A DNA stretch of 64,000 nt from Synechococcus sp. ROS8604 (lineage in GTDB: Bacteria; Cyanobacteriota; Cyanobacteriia; PCC-6307; Cyanobiaceae): positions 1,860,001-1,924,000 of the forward strand of contig NZ_CP047946.1 of the NCBI RefSeq assembly GCF_014279655.1, written 5' to 3'. Made by a program: the position numbers and the translations under genes. The notes under the pieces were generated by a model. That model saw only the letters and a program-made list of their open reading frames with translations. It did no database searches and was not told the origin of the DNA. Below are positions 1-8,461 of the stretch, one piece after another. How positions within the stretch are numbered: the first letter of the stretch is position 1; each line of letters begins with the position of its first letter.

Positions 1-595
1 AATCATCCTCGTCCAACAGAAAGGTGCCGCCTCGCTGCGTGATGTGGGCGTTATTGGGTACGTAGGTACTCCACTTCGTCAGCACTTCGTTCATATTGCG
101 AAGACGAACCGTGGCCAGCTCGAACGGACGCTGGAATCCGCTTCCCCCAGCCAGGCGAAACAGGGAAGAATCATCAAAGCGGGCGGGTGCGCTGCGATCC
201 CCTGTGTATCCCCTTAGAACTTCAGCAAGCGTGCCCGGAGAGCCAATCCCCGCACACATCAACAACAGAGATGGCCAAGGGCCGCCAGCAGCCTGAAGAC
301 CGGGTGAGAGACCAACACTGCGATGCAGCTCCGCATCAGGAACCACCCGAAGCTGAGACCTTGGGAATCCAGTGAAAACGCAGAAACGATCAGCACCTGC
401 TTGATCACCGATTGCGATGGCCAAGGTCTTGATACCTCCCTGCTCCAAACGAGAGAGCGCAGGCACCAGGGCTTGGGCATATTCCATCGAGTCGAAATCA
501 CCAAGCTGAGTGAACAGCAGCACCAAACGCTTGGCGCCTGATTCCATACCAGGGATCTGCTGGAGGTAGGCGAGTAAAGCTTCTGGTGCTTTCAT
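1..595 (-). CDS. Peroxiredoxin-like (AhpC/TSA family) protein, partial
   Basis: The minus-strand frame is open from an ATG at 593-595 to the window edge (about 198 codons), so the C-terminus lies outside. The start reads MKAPEALLAYLQQIPG, followed by a predicted alternating strand/helix pattern with LVLLFTQLGDFDSMEYA and an AIAIGDQAGADRFCVFTGFP stretch. This resembles the thioredoxin-fold AhpC/TSA-like proteins of cyanobacteria (PRXL2-type), inferred to act as antioxidant or redox proteins. The only cysteines I see are in the RFCVF and LMCAG segments; no CxxC is present, so peroxidase activity is not shown. The fold assignment is from recollection of family sequences. Confidence 0.72.
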   Translation of the reverse strand, partial: MKAPEALLAYLQQIPGMESGAKRLVLLFTQLGDFDSMEYAQALVPALSRLEQGGIKTLAIAIGDQAGADRFCVFTGFPRSQLRVVPDAELHRSVGLSPGLQAAGGPWPSLLLMCAGIGSPGTLAEVLRGYTGDRSAPARFDDSSLFRLAGGSGFQRPFELATVRLRNMNEVLTKWSTYVPNNAHITQRGGTFLLDEDD

Positions 596-975
596 GTGGG
601 ATTGAGCCTTAACAGAGCAGTTCGCAACTGAGGATCTAGACCCTAATCAAAATCTAGGCTTAACTTCAGATTTTAAAATTTCATGCGCGGGGTAAAGGGA
701 GAGAAAGCCCTTAGCAAAATCCCTTCCATTCATTGTTGCAACATCAACAACAACCCAACAAAATCCGATTCCACACCAATAGAATCCAGCGCAATTCTAA
801 GAGAATTCCAAGGAAATTGATTCCAGTGCAATCGAGTGGAGATCGACCAATCAGCGTCTGATCTCCCTAAGTTCATCCATCGAATAGTTCACAGAACTAT
901 CGCTTCATTTCAGCTGACTTTGCTTTTTCCAATCCCTTCACCCCTGCCGCATCAGCACCCATCAAGGGAACGACA
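596..975. other. AT-rich intergenic stretch, no gene seen
   Basis: About 380 bases between two leftward genes. It is visibly richer in A/T than its neighbours around 640-830. I see no convincing ORF, tRNA or strong terminator. A 29-codon reading frame that starts inside the 53 aa gene ends here near 900 and is described among the findings. Confidence 0.5.
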
Positions 976-1137
976 TTAGGTCTCATCACTGCGACCACCA
1001 AAATCCGAGATCATCGACCGGATGGCTTCTTCAATGTCTAATTCTTCTAATCTCCACTGCTTGGAGGATGCGTTGGGGATGTCAATACGTTTGTAAATGT
1101 GACCATCAGTCACAAGGTACTGGCTGGGATCAACCAT
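976..1137 (-). CDS. Small hypothetical protein, 53 aa
   Basis: Reading from ATG at 1135-1137 to TAA at 976-978 gives MVDPSQYLVTDGHIYKR, then IDIPNASSKQWRLEEL and an acidic end (FGGRSDET). There is no signal peptide or membrane segment. It looks like a compact soluble protein with a short beta-hairpin start and one helix, and its codon use is ordinary. I do not recognise a named family. It lies alone between the peroxiredoxin-like gene and a divergent secreted protein. Confidence 0.5.
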   Translation of the reverse strand: MVDPSQYLVTDGHIYKRIDIPNASSKQWRLEELDIEEAIRSMISDFGGRSDET

Positions 1138-1346
1138 TTTCAGAGGTGACGATCAACGAAAGGTCTCCATTTTAATTTGATCGGACCATGCAGGAAGTCA
1201 CAAGGGTTTGTCTTGGGGAGCACATCAAAAGACGCTGGCCTCTCCAGCCCCCACGCACGATCACAAGCCTTAGCGAGCAGCCATTGGGGACTGCGATTCG
1301 AGTGCCGCGGAGCGATGATGACCTCTTCATGAATGCAGCATTCGGC

Positions 1347-1697
1347 ATGAAAACCCAACATCTGTCCTTTCCGCTGCTGTTGCTTGCACTAGCAATACCC
1401 AGCTCTGTTCATGCCAATTGCGAGATCTTTTCAGCCAGCCTCAACAGGATCAATGCGGCAGAGCAAGAGTCCCTCAAAAAAGCTAGAAAGCAGCATGTCA
1501 GAAAGAAATGCGGATCTCAAAGCCAATCCTGGATAGGAGGAGCGGCAGGCTCCAGGCGATTTGAATATTTAAATTGCAAACTCAGTGCCCGTAATAGCGA
1601 AGAGTTCAAAAAAACATGGGCTGTCGAAGCGGCGACTTGGCAGGCCAAACGAGAGAAACTAACAACTGAACGCCTCTCTTCCGGTTGTACGGAATGA
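1347..1697 (+). CDS. Small secreted hypothetical protein with four cysteines
   Basis: The frame is open further upstream, but the ATG at 1347 starts a textbook signal peptide (MKTQHLSFPLLLLALAIPSSVHA, cut before NC), so I chose it; ATG 1329 is the alternative. The mature part is about 93 residues, lysine/arginine-rich and helical, with Cys in NCEIF, KKCGS, LNCKL and SGCTE, likely forming two disulfides in the periplasm. No known domain is recognised. The layout (signal peptide, first Cys near the mature N-terminus, last Cys near the end) resembles the small secreted protein at 9245-9511. Confidence 0.55.
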   Translation: MKTQHLSFPLLLLALAIPSSVHANCEIFSASLNRINAAEQESLKKARKQHVRKKCGSQSQSWIGGAAGSRRFEYLNCKLSARNSEEFKKTWAVEAATWQAKREKLTTERLSSGCTE

Positions 1698-1918
1698 TTG
1701 ATTTCGCCACACCTACCAGACAGCCAAGCGGTGGCCCACCCATCCCTTAGGGAGTCTTTGCGCAAACGGGTCTTGAGTTGTTCGCGGGATGCAGCCACTC
1801 TGCTTTCACCATGATTGGTCTGTAAGGGCTCCTTCTGGTGAATTTTGGCCCCATCCTCAGCGTTCTTGAGATCTTTTTTGAGGTTGAATCGTGCCGTTTA
1901 GGCACACCAAGCCCCTTG

Positions 1919-2398
1919 TCAGACTGACATGAGCAACTGGAGACGCGCTTGAAACAGGTTCGACAGCGCTGCCAAGACGTGGATCTTGCAGAGGTTCTAG
2001 TGGCTCCAACACGCTCGGCCTGCGGCCTCGGTAAGGACAAGCCACGCAGCCTGGTCTTCTGAAAGCCGAACTGCTGCTATGGCCTCAGGCCGACTTCGTC
2101 TAAATCACTCGGAATGGGTTCTCACCTTTGGATCAGATATGAACCTTGTCCGTTTCTATCGGATGCTGCCGTCTTTCCTCGGATGTATCCCGTAGGGCCC
2201 TGCGTTTGCCGAGCCGCATGGCACCCACCCTAAATTCCGTTGTCTTGCGGGCCATCTCAGGCCGTTTGGCAATGCTTTAGTCGCCTGGATCGCCGTAAAC
2301 GATCTCCTTATCACCATGCAGCAGCTCAGCTGCCGGGGTGATGTCATGCACGTTGGCCGCACTGACGACGACCGAATGGATCAGCCCTGAATCGATTA
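1919..2398 (-). pseudogene. Degenerate IS5-family transposase remnant (C-terminal part)
   Basis: Conceptual translation of the minus strand gives LIHSVVVSAANVHDITPAAE, then LLHGDKEIVYGD, then IAKRPEMARKTTEF and a KGENPFRVI segment, followed by QQFGFQKTRLRG and LAALSNLFQARLQLL in other frames. These match the order of conserved blocks in the DDE C-terminal half of IS5/IS1031-type transposases. Stops interrupt it (TAA after GDPGD, TGA before SKGE, TAG after FRVI) and at least two frame changes are needed. The N-terminal half is absent. The upstream edge coincides with the stop of the alcohol dehydrogenase pseudogene. No terminal inverted repeats were located. It is dead. Confidence 0.8.
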
Positions 2399-3374
2399 GG
2401 ACACCTGATCAAGCACGAAGCGGTAGCGCACATCGCCACGACGCAAGCGCTCAATCGCTTCATTGACTTGATCCAAGGGCAGATGCTCCACCTGGGGTTT
2501 GATGTCGTGCCTCACGCAGAACTCCATCATTTTTCCGAAGACTCCCTGGTGAACACGTGGGACTACCCGTGATCGACCGGCGGAAGGAGATCAAATCGAA
2601 AGCACCCACTTGGATGGGCTGCAAGACGGCTCCAAGCTGATGCAAGCGGCCCCGTGGGGCGAGAGATCCCATCACGGCAGACCAGTCGAGCGCTTGATTC
2701 ACGGTGTTAAAGACGAGATCGAAGCGTCCAAGCAATGCGGGGAGCTCTTCCAAAAGCATCACATTGTGGGCCCCAAACCCCCTGGCCTCATCCGCCTTCG
2801 TGCCGTCGGTGGTGAGCGCGGTGACCTCACAGCCCCAGGCTCTAGCGAACTGCAGCACCAGATGGCCGAGACCACCGATCCCCACAACCGCCACATGGGC
2901 CATCGGCGAGACCTGCTCATCCACAAGCGATGCGAAAATTGTGATCTAGCGCAAAACAACGGACCTGCCACCGCAGGATCCAACCCTTCGGGGAGAACGA
3001 CGGTCCAATCCTGGTGGGCTTTGACGTAGCTGGCAAAGCCGCCCTGGCGACCAACAAAGATTGCTAGTTCACTCCAAACATTGATTACAGCGAAAACAAC
3101 TGCCACTGATCCAGCCCAAACCAGGGATCTGCCCGATCACGGCTGAGTCCACGCCCGGTCCAACAGACACGACCCTGCCCACAACTTCATGGCCGGGAAC
3201 GAGCGGGTAATGGCTAATGCCCCAGCTGTTGTCGATGACCGACAGGTCGCTGTGGCAAAGACCGCAGTGAGGGACTTCTAAAACCAGTTCTTCCGGACCG
3301 GGCTCAAGCAGAACTCGCTTGACCTTTTGGAGAGATGCCGTTGCACTCCCCGCGTCCCAGACCGAAATGCCCAT
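2396..3374 (-). pseudogene. Zinc-dependent alcohol/aldehyde dehydrogenase (MDR family), frameshifted
   Basis: The pieces together span about 326 codons against roughly 335 for the family. Piece 1 (from ATG 3374) has MGISVWDAGSA, the catalytic zinc segment GLCHSDLS, PGHEVVGRV and the structural zinc segment SCFRCNQC. Piece 2 in another frame has VGRQGGFASYVKAH and LDPAVAGPLFC; about a dozen residues are missing between pieces 1 and 2. Piece 3 has the NAD(P) motif VVGIGGLGHLVLQFA. Piece 4 has KPQVEHLPLDQVNEAIERL and ends VLDQVS at TAA 2396-2398. At least three frame changes (near 3065, 2950 and 2535) show a recently inactivated YahK/cinnamyl-alcohol-dehydrogenase-like reductase. It is directly joined to the IS5 remnant. 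Confidence 0.85.
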
Positions 3375-3643
3375 CAAGGCGTTGACGCCCACACACAACT
3401 CAACTAGAACACCTGTACCAGCGACAGAATCTTGGCTCCGAGTTCGCCCTACGCCCCCTTCCAGGCTGAAGCGTGGATGCATGACTCTGTCATCAGCCCT
3501 CGAAAGACATGCCACGCCAGGCCTGGATCCAGGACCCAAACTCCACTGACACGAAACGCTTCCACCCCGACGAAAAAAGTTGGGGCCATGATCCACACGT
3601 CTTCGTGGATTCAGGGCGACCTCTTTCAGGTGAACCTCCCCTT

Positions 3644-3757
3644 TTGAAGACACGTGTCCATTTGAGCCAGCAAACGGCTGATCAACTTTGGCGAGAACTC
3701 GTCCGGGTTGGCTGGAGACCCTGCGCCCCTCAGTGGAGTGCAGATTCAGACATCTGA
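3644..3757 (+). CDS. Possible small ORF, 37 aa
   Basis: From a TTG at 3644 (AGGTGA about 11 bases upstream) the frame reads KTRVHLSQQTADQLWRELV then RVGWRPCAPQW and stops at 3755-3757. The helix-like amphipathic pattern and W/C content look protein-like, and the frame is also open further upstream. I do not recognise a family, and chance is possible. The rest of 3375-3809 (between the ADH pseudogene and the cupin) shows no other convincing gene. Confidence 0.25.
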   Translation: MKTRVHLSQQTADQLWRELVRVGWRPCAPQWSADSDI

Positions 3758-3809
3758 GTGTCTTCCCACAACAAACAAAGCTGGCTTCGGAATCTCTCTT
3801 TCGAAGCGC

Positions 3810-4082
3810 CTAGCCAAATTGATAATGCTTGCGGACAGGTTGGTGAACCTCCCAAGTGCAGCTCAGCCCCCTTGGAAACACCACGAGGTCTCCCGCCCCA
3901 AAGCGGACGGGCTCGCCACCATCCGGCGTCACCGTCACATCCCCCTCTAACAACAAACAGGTTTCACGTTGGTCATAGGTCCAGGGGAATGTGCTGATGT
4001 CGCAGCCCCAAATCGGCCAATCACGTAACCCAAGCGCCACGATCGTGCTCTCAGGACAAGGCGATGTGAAGCTGATCTTCAT
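3810..4082 (-). CDS. Cupin domain protein, 90 aa
   Basis: Single small cupin barrel. The core reads WPIWGCDISTFPWTYD, RETCLLLEGDVTVTPDG, FGAGDLVVFPRGLSCTWEV and ends HQPVRKHYQFG. It belongs to the DUF861/EutQ-like cupins (ureidoglycine aminohydrolase-type barrel). The ATG at 4080-4082 (MKISFTSPCPE) is taken as start because family members begin just before this segment; ATG 4151 would run into the Rieske gene. It lies immediately downstream of the Rieske oxygenase on the same strand, with the coding ends overlapping or nearly so, which suggests co-expression. Substrate is unknown. Confidence 0.8.
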   Translation of the reverse strand: MKISFTSPCPESTIVALGLRDWPIWGCDISTFPWTYDQRETCLLLEGDVTVTPDGGEPVRFGAGDLVVFPRGLSCTWEVHQPVRKHYQFG

Positions 4083-4101
4083 ACAAATCCAGCAGACCCG
4101 T

Positions 4102-5424
4102 TCAGATTCGCTGATTTCGGGGCGGCTGACCATCCCCGATTCGCAATCCACGCTGCCAACGCGACGTTTGTCGGAGCAGAAGACCGCTGAGGGCCGCGAG
4201 ACCTACACCCATCCAAAGCAGCCAACTCAACTGACCCGCTCCAATCAACACCGCAGACAACCACAGCGAACCCCATAGCCAAGGCCGTAGCGAGCGAATA
4301 CGCCGCAAAGCAACCGAACAACTTGCACAGTGCTTGGTATGACTGTGATATCGGTCCATCAAGGCCTCCACATCCTGTCGCGGTGGAAGTGGTCGGCCTG
4401 CGAAGGGGCCGCCTCCTTGGCCGTTAACCCAGCGATGCAGCGCCTTGACATACACATCGGCAGACGTCTTGAGGACAAAGGCTTGTTCAGCAGCAGCACT
4501 ACCACCTGCTGTTTCAAGGACCCTTTCTTGCCAATGCAGAAACACCTGATCGTCTTCCAACACCTTGTGGTTGCCAATGTGCTGCAACCAGCGGGGCCGC
4601 AAGCCCACCAAGACTCGGGGAAGAGCAGCCTTGAACTGAAAGGGGAACCGAGCAAACAATCGACATTTTCCCCGGCTGATCGGTACGGCGTAAACCACCG
4701 TCAAAATGCGCGCGAAACCCTTCGCCGTGAGGTCATGCCACATCAGCTGGGGAGCACGAAAGTGCGTGTTCTGTGAACCGAGCTTTCCCTTGCGAGGGCC
4801 TTCCTGCCAAAACGCTTCAAACCCTTGGGAGTCCTCGCGGGTGATCACCGCCTCAACGGAAGATGCATTCTCCCTTTTCCCCACGGTGCGGTGATGGGTA
4901 AAAGGGACATGACTCACATCCAGGACGTTCTCAAGGAGGGTGAGCGCATCCATCGGCAGATCTCGGAAGGTGTCCTGCACAATCCAGCCATCCGCCCAGC
5001 CATCTCCCTGCTCCTGGAGTACAGGCACCAAGGGAAGCGCTGCAGGGTCAGCGGCTGAAGGGGTCCCACTCCACACAAACAACAATCCCTGACCTATAGC
5101 AGTGGGCAAGCTCCCACAGGCCGTTCGCTGGGATTCCGAGCGAGCTCCTGCCCCCAATTGAGGGATGGCCCGACAGCTGCCCTGCCCGTCAAAACTCCAA
5201 CCGTGATAAGGGCATTCCAATTGACCGGCGCTATTGATCCTCCCTTCACTGAGAGGAACTAAACGATGAGGGCACACATCTTTAAAGGCCCTCCAGCTTT
5301 CACCCGGAGCATCCCACCACAACACCAAATCTTGCTCGAGAAGGGTGAATCGCTGGGGACGGGTTGGGTCAAGATCGTGCAGATAGGCCACTGGCCACCA
5401 CTGTTCACTCCAGCTGGGGTGCAT
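4102..5424 (-). CDS. Rieske 2Fe-2S oxygenase, pheophorbide a oxygenase/Tic55-like
   Basis: 440 residues. The Rieske cluster ligands are visible: CPH at 51-53 and CPYH at 71-74. A mononuclear iron segment follows near residue 175-185 (LLENVLDVSHVPFTHH). Near residue 365 is a CxxC (HTKHCASC), typical of the PaO/Tic55/chlorophyllide-oxygenase group, followed by two hydrophobic segments (LWGSLWLSAVLIGAGQ and WLLWMGVGLAALSGLLL), so it should be membrane-anchored, probably in thylakoids. Family members oxygenate tetrapyrroles or related lipophilic substrates using ferredoxin electrons; the substrate here is not established. Paired with the downstream cupin. Confidence 0.85.
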   Translation of the reverse strand: MHPSWSEQWWPVAYLHDLDPTRPQRFTLLEQDLVLWWDAPGESWRAFKDVCPHRLVPLSEGRINSAGQLECPYHGWSFDGQGSCRAIPQLGAGARSESQRTACGSLPTAIGQGLLFVWSGTPSAADPAALPLVPVLQEQGDGWADGWIVQDTFRDLPMDALTLLENVLDVSHVPFTHHRTVGKRENASSVEAVITREDSQGFEAFWQEGPRKGKLGSQNTHFRAPQLMWHDLTAKGFARILTVVYAVPISRGKCRLFARFPFQFKAALPRVLVGLRPRWLQHIGNHKVLEDDQVFLHWQERVLETAGGSAAAEQAFVLKTSADVYVKALHRWVNGQGGGPFAGRPLPPRQDVEALMDRYHSHTKHCASCSVALRRIRSLRPWLWGSLWLSAVLIGAGQLSWLLWMGVGLAALSGLLLRQTSRWQRGLRIGDGQPPRNQRI

Positions 5425-5562
5425 GGACGCTTCACGACTGACGCCATGATCGTCGGATCAGGATCCCTACCGTGAGGATTCACCTGGTACCGAGCAGATT
5501 GACTGTTCAGTGCGGGAGCATCGGCTCCTACACACCATGATCAACGCTGAGGAAGCTTTCCT

Positions 5563-5964
5563 ATGGTCTTGACCATTTTTTCCGTTCTTCTGGCTCTCTT
5601 TCATTTCGTTGGGCCCATGCCCACCAATCTCGGCATCCATCAAGGTCAACTCAGTCCCTGCGAATCTCCCTCCCACTGCGCTCGAAGCGATTGGGAGCGT
5701 AACGATCCGATCGCAAGCCTGAACGAACTCGCCGACGTCATCCAACAAACCCCACGATCAGAAATCGTTGAACAGCGAACGGACTACCTGCATGCAACGG
5801 CCAGCAGTGAGATCTTCGGCTTCGTTGACGATCTGGAGCTCTATGCCGATACGGAGCGATCTCTTCTCCAGGCACGCTCCGTATCAAGACTGGGAGAATC
5901 AGATCTTGGGGTCAACGAACAACGTCTTCGAAGCTTGGAGACTGCGTTGATGAAGCAACAGTGA
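5563..5964 (+). CDS. DUF1499 family protein
   Basis: 133 residues. A hydrophobic N-terminus (MVLTIFSVLLALFHFVGP) probably anchors or exports it. The DUF1499 core follows: LSPCESPSHCARSDW, NDPIASLNELADVIQQTP, then TDYLHATASSEIFGFVDDLE and RSVSRLGESDLGVNEQRLRSLE. DUF1499 proteins are conserved in cyanobacteria and proteobacteria, are probably periplasmic, and have no assigned activity. It is divergent from the Rieske gene, with 138 bases between starts that presumably contain both promoters. Confidence 0.85.
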   Translation: MVLTIFSVLLALFHFVGPMPTNLGIHQGQLSPCESPSHCARSDWERNDPIASLNELADVIQQTPRSEIVEQRTDYLHATASSEIFGFVDDLELYADTERSLLQARSVSRLGESDLGVNEQRLRSLETALMKQQ

Positions 5965-6119
5965 TTGAGATCGTGTGGCGTTCAATGTCAAACGACCGAG
6001 CAGGTCAGTGCAACTTAAACACCTACAAGGCTCGTCATCATGCACGCTGGCATGGAGCTGAACAGGGCGATAATTCGAGCGCATGCGTGATGCTCTTTGG
6101 ACTGTTTTGACGCATGAAC

Positions 6120-6149
6120 GAACCGATCACCAGCTCTAGTGATCGGTTC
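6120..6149. terminator. Candidate bidirectional hairpin between convergent genes
   Basis: A perfect 11-bp inverted repeat (GAACCGATCAC / GTGATCGGTTC) with an 8-base loop lies between the converging DUF1499 and flavoprotein genes. The T-tract on either side is poor, so factor-independent termination is plausible but not certain. Confidence 0.5.
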
Positions 6150-6205
6150 TGAAACTGTTGTTATTAATTCTTCGGCGGCTCACCCTCAGTCCCATCCGTC
6201 TTCAC

Positions 6206-7342
6206 TCAGATCCATTGAGCAGCCAGATCAACCGCACTTTGAAGAGCCCCTTCAGCCATCCCAAAACCTGGGCCTGCGATCCAATCGCCACAAAAACCAA
6301 CAGCGCTGGGTTGACACCATTGAAGGGACGGTGGCAGGGGAGCATCCAAGGGCTGAGACGCTCCCCAGCGCATGACCCCCAAAGAACGGGCCACAGGGAG
6401 AGCCTGAGCCAACTCGGGCCAGGGCAGCAATAGCTCAGCGAGAGCCTTCCGTTGGCGTGATTCCTGCTCCAGCAACAAACGTGGCTGACTGGCTGGCGTG
6501 ATGGGAGATCCGTCGTCTAAACCGTGCACGACTAAGCCCAGCCGTCGGCCCTGCTGACGATGGAGAACAATCCGTTCAATCCCAAATTTTTCTTGGGCAT
6601 TAGATGTCAACCAAATTTGCCTAGGAAGTTCTTCAGGGAAGCAAGGGAAGTCGAGCATTAAATTCCAGCGCACCGATGCATGCATCTCACGAATTCGCTC
6701 CAGTGCAGCATCCAAGGCGAGATCCAGATTCAACGGAACAGCTGAGCGCAACGGGACATCGTGCCAACCCAACATCGCCAGGGAACGGGGATGGGCCAAA
6801 AGATTGCCCGTGACCACTAAAGAGCGCGCCCGCAGATGACCTGAAAAACACCACCAACCGTTCTCTCTGCGCAGGCTGCTGATTCGTTCTCCGAACACCC
6901 CTCGCGTGTTCGCACCTGCGAGCTTCAGCAAAGCCTCTGGCACGGAGGCCATCGTTGGAACACCTCGAAAGCGTGGGCCCTGGAGAAGGGGATGATCCGG
7001 TGGATCAACAAGACAACCCGTCTCGTTCAACCCAACAACAAGCCCACAATCGGGCTGGACAATCCCCTGCTCCAGAAGGGGATTCCATAGGTCAGCAAGA
7101 GGCCCCTGCGGCGCTTGGCTAAAGCTGAAACAAGGGGCTCCATGGTCAAGCCGCCATTGCAAATCATCACGTCGGCGTCGCGTCGCCACCCGACCACCTG
7201 GACCCCGACCAGCCTCAAACAGCAGAATTGTGCCCTCAAAACCGCGTTGGCGAACCGAGGCAGCAAACCCAGTGCCGGCAAGACCGGCTCCAATCACAGC
7301 AAGATCAACGTCTGATTGCTGAGAATCACCAAAAAAGATCAT
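6206..7342 (-). CDS. FAD-dependent amine oxidase-like flavoprotein (renalase-like)
   Basis: 378 residues. The N-terminal dinucleotide-binding motif DLAVIGAGLAGTGFAA is followed by LLFEAGRGPGGRVATRR, the GG-type motif characteristic of amine oxidase/renalase-like flavoproteins. The C-terminal FAD loop is VGFCGDWIAGPGFGMAEGAL, where GDWI and the following glycines contact the cofactor. Substrate unknown; cyanobacterial homologues are usually annotated as NAD/FAD-dependent oxidoreductase. Divergent from the bestrophin pseudogene with only about 29 bases between the starts. Confidence 0.85.
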   Translation of the reverse strand: MIFFGDSQQSDVDLAVIGAGLAGTGFAASVRQRGFEGTILLFEAGRGPGGRVATRRRRDDLQWRLDHGAPCFSFSQAPQGPLADLWNPLLEQGIVQPDCGLVVGLNETGCLVDPPDHPLLQGPRFRGVPTMASVPEALLKLAGANTRGVFGERISSLRRENGWWCFSGHLRARSLVVTGNLLAHPRSLAMLGWHDVPLRSAVPLNLDLALDAALERIREMHASVRWNLMLDFPCFPEELPRQIWLTSNAQEKFGIERIVLHRQQGRRLGLVVHGLDDGSPITPASQPRLLLEQESRQRKALAELLLPWPELAQALPVARSLGVMRWGASQPLDAPLPPSLQWCQPSAVGFCGDWIAGPGFGMAEGALQSAVDLAAQWI

Positions 7343-7371
7343 TCGTTTGAAGCGCCAAGGGCCGCGGGATT

Positions 7372-8334
7372 ATGACGAAGCGATTCATAGGGAACGCTAT
7401 GTCAATCAAGTTTGGGCGCTACGGAGATCCACCGCGTACAGCGCGACGGGACTATTTCGTTATTTTGCTGTTATTGCTGTGGCGTATGCGCTACGACCTG
7501 TTGTTATTAGCGATTATTGGAGCTCTGATACTAAGTGACACAGTGCCTACAAATTGGCAACAAAGTGGCAGCGTCGTTTCAATTATGGGAATCACGGTTT
7601 CCATCATTATTGGTTTTCGAAATACGCAGGCGATTGGCCGCTGGTGGGAAGCTCGGCAACTATGGGGCGCCATTATTAACCACAGCCGCAATTTGTCAGA
7701 CATCCTGACAAGCCTCCTACCAGAGGAACAATTAGTCAGTGCACACGGACGCAACTTAGTGCGTTATCAAGTGGCCATGGTTTGGCAACTGAATTTTCAG
7801 TTGAGAAACTTTTATCATCAGGATTTGAGGCGTTTTCAAGACTAACTCCTGGAAAATCTGGAGATGAAGCCAACCACAACATAGAGACAATTAGGGCAGG
7901 CCAGAGCAGCTGCCGTTCGCAACCTTTACGAATGCAAGAAAATTAATACTCGCGGCAGGGAACAATTAATGAATATCGCCAATGCCACAGTCGATGCAAT
8001 CGGCGGGCTGGAAAGGATTAGAAACACCCCATTGCCCGCTAGTCACGACGTCTTTGTTCGCATGCTTAGCTGGGTCTTCGGTTTTCAACTACTGCTAAAT
8101 TTGAAGACAAATGGGGCATCTTTAGTCGACAACATCGCAGGAGTTGTGCTGTTCCTAGGCTTCTTAATGACCGAACGGATTGGCGCCTACGTTGAAGGTC
8201 CATTTGATGGAGATGGAAGCACATTTGCACTCCCCCTCAATGCAATCTGCCTCACGATCAGCCAGGACTTACTGGGGAATGAAACAGATTCATGTCTCCA
8301 CCATTTCTCCAAAGACCCTGTTCGCTGGACATAA
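7372..8334 (+). pseudogene. Bestrophin-family (UPF0187) anion channel, frameshifted
   Basis: The N-terminal piece (7372-7845) reads RYGDPPRTARRDYFVILLLL, a hydrophobic segment, then GFRNTQAIGRWWEARQLWGAI, a hallmark of bacterial bestrophins, and ends RRFQD at TAA 7843. The C-terminal piece resumes in another frame near 7885 (GQARAAAVRNLYECKK, then NTPLPASHDVFVRMLSWVF, a LVDNIAGVVLFLGFL segment, and RIGAYVEGPFDGD). A third frame (TPGKSGDEANHNIETIRAGQ) bridges them, so at least two indels lie in about 7835-7890. The combined length (963 bases) matches an intact gene of about 300 residues. The stretch is AT-richer than its flanks. The channel is presumably non-functional unless two truncated proteins are made. 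Confidence 0.85.
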
Positions 8335-8365
8335 AATAGTTACCGCTGAAATCAAAAGCCATTAA

Positions 8366-8391
8366 AAAAGATGGGTGGCGGCCCATCTTTT
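8366..8391. terminator. Bidirectional rho-independent terminator
   Basis: Perfect 10-bp stem AAAAGATGGG / CCCATCTTTT with a six-base loop (TGGCGG), flanked by A and T runs on both sides. It separates the bestrophin pseudogene from the convergent SDR-like gene and can serve both. Confidence 0.8.
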
Positions 8392-8461
8392 CAACTTGAT
8401 TGCAACGACCAGAGATCAAACCCTGATGATGGATTTATCGCACATCAGCAAGACCTGGTCT

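Noticed and set aside
2610-3029. Plus-strand frames of 80-139 codons over the ADH pseudogene
   Set aside because: Antisense to recognisable dehydrogenase motifs; no homology-like signals.
3375-3653. Open extension upstream of the ADH pseudogene start
   Set aside because: The family start MGISVW fits 3374, and the upstream residues have no family similarity.
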